Source of the DNA: RH-AL1 sp965198495 | Lineage (GTDB): Bacteria > Pseudomonadota > Alphaproteobacteria > Rhizobiales > Beijerinckiaceae | Direction of reading: 5' to 3' | Length of the DNA: 64,000 bases | Assembly (NCBI GenBank): GCA_965198495.1 | Contig: CBDAPL010000001.1 | Span: 682,001-746,000, forward strand | In this document: piece by piece, positions 1-7,557 of the stretch | Layout: each line of letters opens with the position of its first letter | How positions within the stretch are numbered: position 1 is the stretch's first letter | The notes under the pieces: model-generated | The model's database searches: none | What the model was told of the DNA's origin: nothing | Seen by the model: only the letters and a program-made list of their open reading frames with translations | Program-made: the position numbers and the translations under genes

Positions 1-23
1 GAATGTCTGATTCCGCGGCTAGA

Positions 24-806
24 TTAGGCCGCCGTCCAACCGCCGTCGATCGACAGGATGCTGCCGGTCATGCCCTTGGCGGCATCCGAGAGGAGGTAGA
101 CGGCGAGAGCCGCGACCTCGTCGATGGCGATGAAGTCCTTGGTCGGCTGCGCCTTCAGGAGCACGTCCTCGATGACCTGCTCCTTGCTCATCTTGCGCGC
201 CGCCATCGTGTCGGGGATCTGCGCTTCCACCAGCGGCGTCCAGACGTAGCCGGGGCAGATGGCGTTGCAGGTGATGGCGTGCGTGGCGAGTTCCAGGGCG
301 ACCGTCTTGGTCAGCCCGGCGACGCCGTGCTTGGCCGCGACATAGGCCGACTTGTAGGGCGAGGCGACGAGCGCGTGCGCCGAGGCGATGTTGACGATGC
401 GGCCCCAGCCGCGCGCCTTCATGCCCGGCACGGCGGCGCGGATCGTGTGGAACGAGGACACGAGATTGATCGCGATGATCTTGTCGAAGGTCGCGACGGG
501 GAAATCCTCGATCGGCGCGACGAACTGGATGCCGGCGTTGTTGACGACGATGTCGACCGAGCCGAACGCCGCCTCCGCCTCCGCCATCATCGCCGCGATC
601 GCCGTCCCGTCCGACATGTCGGCGCCGGAGTAGCGGCAGACGACGGCGAACTCGCGCTCGATCGCCGCCCGCGTCGTCTCGATCGCCTCGGCGTCGCCCA
701 AGCCGTTGAGCAGGATGTTCACGCCCTCCTTCGCGTAGGCGCGGGCGATGCCGAGCCCGATCCCGCTCGTCGAGCCGGTGACGACCGCCGTCCTGCCCCT
801 GATCAT
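24..806 (-). CDS. bdhA: 3-hydroxybutyrate dehydrogenase (SDR family)
   Basis: This encodes a 260-aa classical short-chain dehydrogenase that should interconvert (R)-3-hydroxybutyrate and acetoacetate with NAD in the cytoplasm, in ketone-body or polyhydroxybutyrate turnover. The Rossmann motif TGSTSGIGLG starts at residue 10. NNAG, the active-site pair YVAAK, ICPGYVWTPL and the C-terminal DGGWTA follow, all in positions usual for BdhA. I chose the ATG at 806 because translation there begins a few residues before beta-1. A longer reading from 854 would run into the upstream ugd gene, which ends at 835. The gene lies 28 bp downstream of ugd on the same strand and may be cotranscribed. Assignment within the SDR family rests on overall resemblance, so another hydroxyacyl dehydrogenase is possible. 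Confidence 0.85.
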   Translation of the reverse strand: MIRGRTAVVTGSTSGIGLGIARAYAKEGVNILLNGLGDAEAIETTRAAIEREFAVVCRYSGADMSDGTAIAAMMAEAEAAFGSVDIVVNNAGIQFVAPIEDFPVATFDKIIAINLVSSFHTIRAAVPGMKARGWGRIVNIASAHALVASPYKSAYVAAKHGVAGLTKTVALELATHAITCNAICPGYVWTPLVEAQIPDTMAARKMSKEQVIEDVLLKAQPTKDFIAIDEVAALAVYLLSDAAKGMTGSILSIDGGWTAA

Positions 807-834
807 GCGAACGCTCCCGATTTGGTATGACGCT

Positions 835-2142
835 CTACTGCGCGCGGCCGACACCGGTGTAGCTGAAGCCTTCCCGCAGCGCGTCCTCGAGCGGGTAGAT
901 GTTGCGCAGGTCGACCAGCACGGGCGCGTTGAGCAGGCTCTTCAGGCGCTTGAGGTCGAGGGCGCGGAAGGCGTCCCACTCGGTGACGATCGCCACGGCG
1001 TCGGCGCCGTCGACGCAATCGTAGGCGCTGGTCGCGAAGGTCATGCCCGGCAGCAGCGGCCTCGCCTGCTCCATGCTCTCGGGATCGTAGCCGCGCACGC
1101 TGGCGCCGGCGTCCTGCAGGGCGGTGACGATGGCGAGCGCCGGCGCGTCGCGCATGTCGTCGGTGTTGGGCTTGAACGCGAGGCCGAGGATGGCGATCGT
1201 CTTGCCGCGCACCGAGCCGCCGCAGGCGGCGATGATCTTGCGGGCCATCGCCCGCTTGCGCTGGTCGTTGACCGAGACCACCGTCTCGACGATGCGCAGC
1301 GGCGCGTCGTAGTCCTGCCCGGTCTTGACCAGCGCCAGCGTGTCCTTCGGGAAGCACGAGCCGCCGTAGCCCGGCCCGGCGTGCAGGAACTTCGGGCCGA
1401 TGCGCTTGTCGAGGCCGATGCCGCGCGCCACGTCCTGCACGTCGGCGCCGGTCTTCTCGCAGAGGTCGGCGATCTCGTTGATGAAGGTGATCTTCACCGC
1501 CAGAAAGGCGTTCGAGGCGTACTTGATGAGCTCGGACGTGCGCCGGCTCACGTAGACCATCGGCGGATTGTTGAGCGACAGCGGCCGGTAGATCGCCGCC
1601 ATGACCGCCTTGGCCCGCTCGCTCTCGCAGCCGACGACGATGCGGTCGGGCCGCTTGAAATCGTCGATCGCCGCGCCCTCGCGCAGGAACTCGGGGTTCG
1701 ACACCACGTCGAGCGCGAGGTCGGGACGCGCCTCGCGGCAGATGCGCTCGACCTCGTCGCCCGTCCCCACGGGAACCGTGGATTTGGTGACGATCACCAG
1801 CGGCCCCTTGGCGGCGCGCGCGACGTCGCGGGCGGCGGCGTAGACGTAGGAGAGGTCGGCGTGGCCGTCGCCGCGCCGCGAGGGCGTGCCGACCGCGATG
1901 AACACCGCCTCGGCGTCGGCGACCGCGGTGGCGAGATCGGTCGAGAAGGCCAGGCGCTCCTCGCGCACGTTGCGGGCGACGAGATCCTTCAGGCCAGGCT
2001 CGTAGATCGGCATGACGCCCCGGCGCAGCGCCGCGATCTTGCTCTCGTCGAGATCGACGCAGACGGTCGTGTGGCCGAAGTCCGAGAAGCAGGCGCCGGA
2101 GACGAGCCCGACGTAGCCTGAGCCGATCATCGCGATGCGCAA
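835..2142 (-). CDS. ugd: UDP-glucose 6-dehydrogenase
   Basis: This encodes a 435-aa enzyme that oxidises UDP-glucose to UDP-glucuronate with two NAD+, the entry step to uronic-acid and xylose sugar nucleotides. The N-terminal Rossmann motif GSGYVGLVSG begins at residue 7. The substrate segment FLREGAAIDDFKRPDRIVVG and the catalytic cysteine motif PGYGGSCFPKD are present, followed by the C-terminal UDP-binding domain with GLAFKPNTDDMRDAP. Length is normal for the family (430-440). Downstream on the same strand is bdhA. Upstream, beyond a small toxin-antitoxin pair, is UDP-glucuronate decarboxylase, which uses the product. Confidence 0.95.
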   Translation of the reverse strand: MRIAMIGSGYVGLVSGACFSDFGHTTVCVDLDESKIAALRRGVMPIYEPGLKDLVARNVREERLAFSTDLATAVADAEAVFIAVGTPSRRGDGHADLSYVYAAARDVARAAKGPLVIVTKSTVPVGTGDEVERICREARPDLALDVVSNPEFLREGAAIDDFKRPDRIVVGCESERAKAVMAAIYRPLSLNNPPMVYVSRRTSELIKYASNAFLAVKITFINEIADLCEKTGADVQDVARGIGLDKRIGPKFLHAGPGYGGSCFPKDTLALVKTGQDYDAPLRIVETVVSVNDQRKRAMARKIIAACGGSVRGKTIAILGLAFKPNTDDMRDAPALAIVTALQDAGASVRGYDPESMEQARPLLPGMTFATSAYDCVDGADAVAIVTEWDAFRALDLKRLKSLLNAPVLVDLRNIYPLEDALREGFSYTGVGRAQ

Positions 2143-2287
2143 GGGTGTGGTCTCCTCGACGCCGGCAAGGGGCCGGCTCGATCATTCGTTGCGCTTATCG
2201 CAACACGCATGGGCGGCGCAACGTCGTGGCGTCCGCGGCCGCGATCCGACACGACGATTGCGGAGGTCGAGCGACACCCTGCGCCCC

Positions 2288-2315
2288 TTGTTCAAGTACG
2301 TTTAAAGCGTATAAA
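2288..2315 (+). promoter_or_regulatory. putative promoter with operator palindrome for brnT
   Basis: A candidate -35 TTGTTC (2288-2293) and -10 TATAAA (2310-2315) are 16 bp apart. The spacer and first -10 bases form a near-perfect palindrome, TACGTTTAAAGCGTA (2297-2311), in which only one base pair fails. An operator over the -10 element fits the known autorepression of BrnTA-type operons by the antitoxin. A transcript from this promoter would begin next to the GTG at 2323, so brnT could be leaderless. The site is inferred from sequence only. Confidence 0.5.
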
Positions 2316-2322
2316 GATCTCA

Positions 2323-2601
2323 GTGCAGAGCCCCGGGTTCACCGATTGGTCCGATAAAAACGAAGCGGTACACCTCGAAAAGCATGGGATCTGGTTCGAC
2401 TTCGCGGCCTTCGTGTTCCTTGACGCGGATCGCCTGGAGACCCCCGACCTTCGTGAGTTTCGAGATCCGCCGCGCTTCAACACCATTGGCCTGGTCGATG
2501 GCATCTGCATCAACGTCACCTTCGCGATGGAGGGCGACGTCGCGATCATCATCTCAGCGCGCCCGGCGAGCCGGAGGGAACGAGAACGCTATGCCGCGTA
2601 A
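2323..2601 (+). CDS. brnT: BrnT family toxin
   Basis: This encodes a protein of about 92 aa resembling BrnT (COG2929), a RelE/ParE-fold ribonuclease toxin of type II toxin-antitoxin systems. Visible family features are the N-terminal LEKHGIWFDFAAFVFLD block, a central RFNTIGLVDGICINVTF strand pair and the C-terminal IIISARPASRRERERY signature. The start is uncertain. I take GTG 2323 because it gives the usual length and sits just after the promoter-like palindrome; the open frame continues upstream to 2209, but that stretch has no family similarity. The 3' end overlaps the downstream HTH gene by 11 bp, as in a translationally coupled pair. The pair lies between ugd and uxs, a likely insertion. 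Confidence 0.8.
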   Translation: MQSPGFTDWSDKNEAVHLEKHGIWFDFAAFVFLDADRLETPDLREFRDPPRFNTIGLVDGICINVTFAMEGDVAIIISARPASRRERERYAA

Positions 2602-2953
2602 GTCCTTAGCCGCAACGGCAGCCGATCGTCCCACCCGCTCGACACAGCAGCGCGCTCGCATCGAGGCGATGACGGAGGACCAGATCGAGAAGCAAGCGCA
2701 GGATGACGAGATCAACCCGGAGTGGACCGATGAGCGGCTGGAGCGAGCCGTCTTCGCCCGCTCGGTTCGCAAGGCCAGGGAGCGCACCGGCCTGACCCAG
2801 GCCCTGTTCGCCGAGCGCTACCATATCGCTCTGGCGCGGCTCCGTGATTGGGAGCAGGCGCGCTACCAGCCGGACTCTGTCGCCGCCGCCTACGTCAAGG
2901 CGATTCGATATGATCCGGAGGCTGTCGAGCGCGCGCTCGCTACAGGCGACTGA
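2591..2953 (+). CDS. HTH antitoxin partner of BrnT (BrnA-like N-terminus, XRE-like C-terminus)
   Basis: This encodes a 120-aa protein that starts inside the end of brnT (ATG 2591). Residues of about 35-50 read DDEINPEWTDERLERAV, like the N-terminal toxin-wrapping segment of BrnA. Residues of about 55-115 form a helix-turn-helix of XRE/HigA type (RKARERTGLTQALFAERY, then LRDWEQARYQPD). Canonical BrnA ends in a ribbon-helix-helix domain, so the DNA-binding module appears swapped. It presumably neutralises the BrnT toxin and represses the operon through the palindrome at 2297-2311. The family call is firm for the HTH domain and inferred for the toxin-binding part. Confidence 0.75.
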   Translation: MPRKSLAATAADRPTRSTQQRARIEAMTEDQIEKQAQDDEINPEWTDERLERAVFARSVRKARERTGLTQALFAERYHIALARLRDWEQARYQPDSVAAAYVKAIRYDPEAVERALATGD

Positions 2954-2961
2954 CGCGGGCC

Positions 2962-3909
2962 TCAGATGTTCTCCGCCAGCAGCTTCTCGAAATAGGCGAT
3001 CGTGCGCGCCAGGCCGGACTTCAGCGCCACGCTCGGCTCCCAGCCGAGCAGCGCCTTGGCCCGCGCGATGTCGGGCTGGCGCTGCTTGGGGTCGTCCACC
3101 GGCAGCGGCTCCTTGACCAGCGGCGAGCGCGAGCCGGTGAGCTCGAGGATCGTCTCGGCGAGCTGGATCATCGTGAACTCGCCCGGGTTGCCGAGGTTGA
3201 TGGGTCCGGTGACGTCGTCGGGCGCGTCCATCAGGCGGCGAAAGCCGGCGATGAGGTCGTCGACGTAGCAAAACGAGCGCGTCTGCAGCCCGTCGCCGTA
3301 GATCGTGATGGGCCGGTTCTGCAGCGCCTGGACGATGAAGTTCGAGACGACGCGGCCGTCCTGCGGGTGCATGTGCGGCCCGTAGGTGTTGAAGATGCGC
3401 GCGACCTTGATGCGCACCTTGTGCTGGCGATGATAGTCGAAGAACAGCGTCTCGGCGCAGCGCTTGCCCTCGTCGTAGCAGGCGCGCGGGCCCAGCGTAT
3501 TGACGTTGCCCCAGTAGCTCTCAGGCTGCGGATGGATCGAGGGGTCGCCGTAGATCTCCGACGTCGAGGCCTGGAAGATCTTGGCGCGCGTGCGCTTGGC
3601 GAGGCCGAGCATGTTGATGGCGCCGATGACGCTCGTCTTGGTCGTCTGCACCGGATCGAACTGGTAGTGGATCGGCGAGGCCGGGCAGGCGAGATTGTAG
3701 ATCTCGTCGACCTCGACGTAGAGCGGGAACGTCACGTCGTGGCGCAGCAGCTCGAAGTTGCGGTCGTCGAGCAGCGCGCCGAGGTTGCGGCGGCGGCCGG
3801 TGAAGAAATTGTCGACGCAGAGGACCTCGTGGCCCTCCTTGAGGAGCACGGCGCAGAGATGCGAGCCGAGGAAGCCCGCCCCGCCCGTCACCATGATCCG
3901 CTTGCTCAA
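2962..3909 (-). CDS. uxs: UDP-glucuronate decarboxylase (UDP-xylose synthase)
   Basis: This encodes a 315-aa extended SDR that should decarboxylate UDP-glucuronate to UDP-xylose. It shows GGAGFLGSHLC near the N-terminus, then LACPASPIHYQFDPVQTTKT, TSEIYGDP, the catalytic pair in YDEGKR and ARIFNTYGPHMHP, all typical of UXS. I prefer the TTG at 3907-3909: it follows GGAG by 8 bases and yields the usual N-terminus just before the Rossmann strand. An in-frame ATG at 3973-3975 would add 22 residues without similarity. Its substrate is made by Ugd nearby; the two genes are separated only by the brnT pair. UDP-xylose would feed envelope polysaccharide or glycan synthesis. Confidence 0.88.
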   Translation of the reverse strand: MSKRIMVTGGAGFLGSHLCAVLLKEGHEVLCVDNFFTGRRRNLGALLDDRNFELLRHDVTFPLYVEVDEIYNLACPASPIHYQFDPVQTTKTSVIGAINMLGLAKRTRAKIFQASTSEIYGDPSIHPQPESYWGNVNTLGPRACYDEGKRCAETLFFDYHRQHKVRIKVARIFNTYGPHMHPQDGRVVSNFIVQALQNRPITIYGDGLQTRSFCYVDDLIAGFRRLMDAPDDVTGPINLGNPGEFTMIQLAETILELTGSRSPLVKEPLPVDDPKQRQPDIARAKALLGWEPSVALKSGLARTIAYFEKLLAENI

Positions 3910-4306
3910 AGGCTCATCTCCACCGCCCGTGATGACCGCGCGCCCGTGATGGCACGCGGGCGAGGCGCTCGACAAGACGGTGGCTTGCGGATGCGGATCC
4001 CGCGGCGGGCGTCTCGCGGCGGAAAGCCGGACGGAAAAGCAAAAAGGCCCGGTACGGCCGCTTGCGCGACACGAGACCGAGCCTCTTACCCCTCAACCCT
4101 GCCGGGTCATGGAAGCTTTTTCCCCCGAAGAAGCTTCGTCAGCCGGCAGCGCCTGAAGCGTTGATAGCAAGGGTGGCGCGCCGTGTCTGTGTCTCCGCCG
4201 CAACAGCGACTGAAGATCGAACCGGCGCCAGGCGCTGGACAGGGCCGGAGAACGGCGCGAAGCTCCTCGCGCGGCAGATGGCTGTCGTCGATCGGAAAGG
4301 ACCGCG
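3910..4306. other. intergenic gap between divergent uxs and the DUF2237 gene
   Basis: About 400 bp with no convincing gene on either strand; the open frames here lack family similarity and credible starts. A short inverted repeat GAAGCTT/AAGCTTC (4112-4118 with 4131-4137) stands out but has no terminator T-run. The gap presumably carries the divergent promoters. Confidence 0.5.
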
Positions 4307-4717
4307 ATGTTCCGGAGCGAACCAGGCAAGGGCGGCCGCGGTAACGGCGGCCAGGCGCGCAACGTGCTCGGCGAGACGCTGGACGGCTGCTCGATGGCGC
4401 CGATGACCGGCTTCTTCCGCGACGGCTGCTGCAACACGAGCGCCGAGGATCGCGGCAGCCACACCGTCTGCGCGCAGGTCACGGAGGAGTTCCTCGCCTT
4501 CTCCAAGGCGCGCGGCAACGACCTGTCGACGCCGATGCCGGATTTCGGCTTCCCGGGACTGAACCCCGGCGATCGCTGGTGCCTCTGCGCGCCGCGCTGG
4601 CAGGAGGCCTTCGAGGCCGGCAAGGCGCCGCGCGTCGTGCTGCGAGCGACGCACGAGGGCGCGCTCGCCCATTGCGGGCTGGCCGATCTGAAGGCGCACG
4701 CGATCGATCTGAGTTAA
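4307..4717 (+). CDS. DUF2237 family protein
   Basis: This encodes a 136-aa protein of the DUF2237 family (COG3651), widespread in proteobacteria and cyanobacteria and of unknown function. The diagnostic cysteine-rich core is complete: MTGFFRDGCCNTSAEDRGSH, then VCAQVTEEFL, FPGLNPGDRWCLCAPRWQEA and the C-terminal THEGAL motif. No signal peptide or membrane segment is seen, so it should be cytoplasmic. It starts at ATG 4307 after a weak purine-rich stretch. A 7-bp hairpin overlaps its stop codon (4704-4723). It is followed by suhB on the same strand after about 80 bp. Confidence 0.85.
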   Translation: MFRSEPGKGGRGNGGQARNVLGETLDGCSMAPMTGFFRDGCCNTSAEDRGSHTVCAQVTEEFLAFSKARGNDLSTPMPDFGFPGLNPGDRWCLCAPRWQEAFEAGKAPRVVLRATHEGALAHCGLADLKAHAIDLS

Positions 4718-4795
4718 GATCGACGTCGAAGGCCGAAGCTTGCGCCCAGCGGGTCTGAGGTGCATCACCCCGGCACCCGCCCGACGAGTGCCTCG

Positions 4796-5584
4796 ATGAT
4801 CCGCTCCGCCCTGATGAACGTGATGACCGCCGCGGCGCTGAAGGCGGGGCGCGGCCTCAAGCGCGATTTCGGCGAGGTCGAGAACCTGCAGGTCTCCGTC
4901 AAGGGTCCCGGCGATTTCGTCACCGCGGCCGACCGGCGCGCCGAGAAGACCGTATTCGAGGAGCTCTCGAAGGCCAGGCCCGGCTACGGCTTCGTCATGG
5001 AGGAATCGGGCGAGGTCGAGGGCACCGACAAGAGCCACACCTGGTACATCGACCCGCTCGACGGGACGACCAACTTCCTGCACGGCATCCCGATCTTCGG
5101 CGTGTCGATCGGCCTGGCGCGCGAAGGCCAGATGATCGCCGGCATCGTCTACAATCCGGCCGTCGACGACATGTTCGTCGCCGAACGCGGCCAGGGCGCC
5201 TACCTCAACAACCGGCGCCTGCGCGTCTCCGGCCGCCGCAAGCTCGCCGATTGCGTGATCGGCTGCGGCATTCCCCACCTCGGCAAGCGCCGCGACCATC
5301 CGCGCTTCATGGCCGAGGCGCAGAGCGTGATGGGCCAGGTCTCGAACCTGCGCCGCCTCGGCGCCGCCGCGCTCGATTTCTGCTACGTCGCCGCCGGCCG
5401 CTACGACGGCTATTGGGAGCGCGACATCAAGACGTGGGACATGGCGGCGGGCATGGTGATGGTGAAGGAGGCCGGCGGCTTCATCACCGATTGCGACGGC
5501 GGCCAGGACATGCTGGCGAAAGGCTCGGTGTGCGTCGGCAACGAGGTCATCCAGCCGGCGCTGCTCGGCGCCATCAGCGGGTAG
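4796..5584 (+). CDS. suhB: inositol-1-monophosphatase (SuhB-like)
   Basis: This encodes a 262-aa member of the Mg2+-dependent, Li+-sensitive phosphatase family that releases myo-inositol from inositol 1-phosphate. Metal-site motifs are visible: E69-E70-S71, D86-PLDGTTNF, and the late TWDMAAG containing the third metal aspartate. I take ATG 4796, which aligns with family N-termini; a GTG at 4760 would add 12 unrelated residues. Its 3' end overlaps the convergent nucleoside deoxyribosyltransferase gene by 11 bp. Its substrate could come from the Ino1 homologue at 44062-45201, although SuhB also has an RNA-polymerase-associated role in enterobacteria. Confidence 0.9.
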   Translation: MIRSALMNVMTAAALKAGRGLKRDFGEVENLQVSVKGPGDFVTAADRRAEKTVFEELSKARPGYGFVMEESGEVEGTDKSHTWYIDPLDGTTNFLHGIPIFGVSIGLAREGQMIAGIVYNPAVDDMFVAERGQGAYLNNRRLRVSGRRKLADCVIGCGIPHLGKRRDHPRFMAEAQSVMGQVSNLRRLGAAALDFCYVAAGRYDGYWERDIKTWDMAAGMVMVKEAGGFITDCDGGQDMLAKGSVCVGNEVIQPALLGAISG

Positions 5585-6155
5585 GCCGCGAGCGCGCGAA
5601 GGCGGCGGCGTCCTCCAGGCAAGCGACGAAGCCGTCCATGTCCGTGAAGCGGGCGCACTCCGGCACGTCGCGCCGATGCACTTTGCGGCCTTGCGCGACG
5701 AGCGTCTCGTCGAGCATCAGATTGTCGGCGTTGCCGAAATCCTCGGCCATCATGCCGGCGGGATCGCGCCAGCACGCGCCGCCGACATCGAGGCTGAGGC
5801 CGGGCGTGTCGCGCAGGCGCTCGATGAGGTCGCGGGCGACGTTGCTGTAGGCGAAGACCGGCTTGCCGAGACCGACCATCAGGCCGAGTTCGAACACGGT
5901 GCCGACATCGGCGGAGGGACCGCGGAACGGCGTCAGGTTGAAGATGCCGCAATCGGCCGCGCGGACCATCGCGAGGCACGCGGCGTAGATGGCCCCGCTT
6001 TCCGAGGGCGCGTCGGAGACGGTTGGGTCGGCGGCGGCCGCGTCGAGCGGGTAGAGGCCGACGAAGCCGAAGCGGGCGCACAGCGCTTTCTTGGCCGCGC
6101 CGAGCCCCGCGGCGTCGGCGTGGAACACGTCGGGGCCGGCGAGATAGATGCGCAC
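5574..6155 (-). CDS. nucleoside 2-deoxyribosyltransferase family protein
   Basis: This encodes a 193-aa protein of the nucleoside 2-deoxyribosyltransferase (Nuc_deoxyrib_tr) family, which swaps or hydrolyses purine and pyrimidine deoxynucleosides. It has IYLAGPDVF at the N-terminus, the NLTPFRGPSADVGTVFE segment, in which the glutamate of VFELG is the expected catalytic nucleophile, and GLGKPVFAYSN. Length is normal. It is convergent with suhB and overlaps it by 11 bp. Whether it acts in nucleotide salvage or as a nucleotide-sugar hydrolase cannot be decided from sequence. Confidence 0.82.
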   Translation of the reverse strand: MRIYLAGPDVFHADAAGLGAAKKALCARFGFVGLYPLDAAAADPTVSDAPSESGAIYAACLAMVRAADCGIFNLTPFRGPSADVGTVFELGLMVGLGKPVFAYSNVARDLIERLRDTPGLSLDVGGACWRDPAGMMAEDFGNADNLMLDETLVAQGRKVHRRDVPECARFTDMDGFVACLEDAAAFARSRPTR

Positions 6156-6916
6156 GAGAAGCTCTCCTGGAGCGCACCAGGAAACGCCAGGATCGCGGCT
6201 GAGATCAAGAGACTCCTTGCGATGACGACCGGGAGGCGCTATCTAACAGGCAAGGTAGAGATGGCGGCCGTGGATGTATCGGCGCCTTGGCTTGAAAAAG
6301 CGCTCTGCCTTTCCTGACCCCGCCGATCCGGTTCGCCTTGGTCCTAGACCGTTCGGCGTAGCCTCAAGAGATCGGCGGCGGTCAGCCGGATCTTCTATCA
6401 TGTCTCTTCATAGGGGTTCTCGCTCTCGGCGAATCGCTCTTTTCGCAACTCGCGCACTTTTCGCGGTCGTTCTTATAATTTGTGCACGACTGGCGCCCGC
6501 GGCTTTGCTAGCGCTCACGGCCAAGCTTAATGCGTGGCGGGGCCCGTAGTGCAAGACGACGACATCAGCAATCGCCAGAAACCTTCACCCGCCGCGCTCG
6601 AGGCGATCAGGGATATGCTGACGGCGCCCCTTCCGACCTATCGCAACGCCCGCGTGCGCGAACCGCCGAAGGCCGAAAAGAACATCGCCCGGCGCCGCGG
6701 TGCGCCAATCAAGACGGAGCGGCAGGCGCCTTGATCGCCTTGTTGTCGCGAGCTTGCAAATCGCGTTATAGATCAGGCGCTTCGCTTCGAGGTCATGCTC
6801 GAGACGCGTGCCGCGATCATCGTTCGCCATAACGTGATCTCGCGTTCATCCGTCCTTCATCGAGCGGATCATCTAGTCGGTCGGCGAGCCACGAACGCTC
6901 GCGCAGGGAGATCATC
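6156..6916. other. gene-poor stretch with two doubtful small ORFs
   Basis: About 760 bp with no recognised gene. Two plus-strand short frames are the only candidates: ATG 6400 to 6549 (49 aa, one hydrophobic stretch ALFAVVLIICARLAPAALLA) and the 66-codon frame at 6534-6734 listed separately. The rest, including 6735-6916, shows nothing beyond presumptive promoter DNA. Confidence 0.4.
6534..6734 (+). CDS. small hypothetical protein, doubtful
   Basis: A 66-aa frame starting with GTG encodes a hydrophilic protein with a lysine/arginine-rich C-terminus and the segment SPAALEAIRDMLTAPLPTY, which could form a helix. I do not recognise a family. No clear ribosome binding site precedes it, so it may be a chance frame in GC-rich DNA. 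Confidence 0.28.
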   Translation: MAGPVVQDDDISNRQKPSPAALEAIRDMLTAPLPTYRNARVREPPKAEKNIARRRGAPIKTERQAP

Positions 6917-7219
6917 ATGAAGGGCTTTGTTGGAACGGCGACCGCGCTCGGCTGCGGTCTGATGATGGGCGTGTTCGCGACCGCCGAGGCGGCATCCGCG
7001 ATGCCCATCGATGGCGCCACGATCGCACCGGCATCGTCGACCGCCGGCCTGATCGAGCGCACGCAGTACTATGGGTACGGCTACGGATATCCCTATCGCT
7101 ACGGCTATCCCTACGCTTACGGCTACGGCCGGGGCTTCGGATACGGTCGCGGCTACGGCTACGGCTACGGTCGGGGCTACGGCTACTATGGTCGTGGTCG
7201 CGGGCGCTTCTACCGATAG
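6917..7219 (+). CDS. Tyr/Gly/Arg-rich secreted small protein
   Basis: This encodes a 100-aa protein with a good Sec signal peptide (hydrophobic core GTATALGCGLMMGVF, cleavage likely after AEAASA near residue 28). From residue 51 to the end it consists of YG, YGYGY, RGYG and RGRG repeats, so the mature region is almost only Tyr, Gly and Arg. A GGAGATC ribosome site precedes the ATG. Such YG-rich exported proteins are common orphans in Hyphomicrobiales and are thought to be envelope-associated, but the function is unknown. It stands alone, upstream of the leuA leader. Confidence 0.75.
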   Translation: MKGFVGTATALGCGLMMGVFATAEAASAMPIDGATIAPASSTAGLIERTQYYGYGYGYPYRYGYPYAYGYGRGFGYGRGYGYGYGRGYGYYGRGRGRFYR

Positions 7220-7388
7220 ATCGCGCAGCTCTGAACACGGCAAAGACCGGCGTCATGCTTCGATGCCGCGACCGGTCGGGGGTCCGTCGCGTGCTCTTGG
7301 CGAGGCGCCCCAGCCGACCGCCAGGGTGGTCGATAGAGGCCGCTGGCGGACTTGCGCACGTGCGGCCGAATGCATTAGGCATCTAGCG

Positions 7389-7481
7389 ATGCGCGCATGT
7401 GCCGCCCTCTTCGCGATCCGACGACCTCCGGCGCCGCGCTCGGGTCCGCTTTCGCGCGCCGGTCTTCTTAGCCGCCCCTGA
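7389..7481 (+). CDS. possible leader peptide upstream of leuA
   Basis: A 30-codon frame starts at ATG 7389 and ends at TGA 7479-7481, 77 bp before leuA. It has four leucine codons, including adjacent CTT CTT just before the stop. The stop lies inside the left arm of a long hairpin (7475-7516). This is the arrangement expected for a transcription attenuator sensing leucyl-tRNA, but leucine density is modest and there is no strong ribosome site, so the call is tentative. Confidence 0.35.
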   Translation: MRACAALFAIRRPPAPRSGPLSRAGLLSRP

Positions 7482-7539
7482 GGGCCGGCCGGGCTTGGCG
7501 CCCGGGCACTCAGGGGATCGCGCTTCGAGAGCCCCTCAG
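7475..7539 (+). promoter_or_regulatory. candidate attenuator region of leuA with competing hairpins
   Basis: Three mutually exclusive pairings are visible. CCCCTGAG (7475-7482) pairs perfectly with CTCAGGGG (7509-7516), enclosing an inner stem CCGGGC/GCCCGG (7489-7494 with 7500-7505). CTGAGGG (7478-7484) can instead pair with CCCTCAG (7533-7539). AGGGG (7512-7516) can pair with CCCCT (7532-7536). No terminal T-run is seen, so control could act on translation of leuA rather than on termination. Confidence 0.4.
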
Positions 7540-7557
7540 TCGTCCAGGATCCCGACC

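Noticed and set aside
7071..7481. 136-codon frame overlapping the Tyr/Gly-rich gene
   Set aside because: It is the +1 shadow of the YG repeats; only its last 30 codons were kept, as a possible leader peptide with its own ATG.
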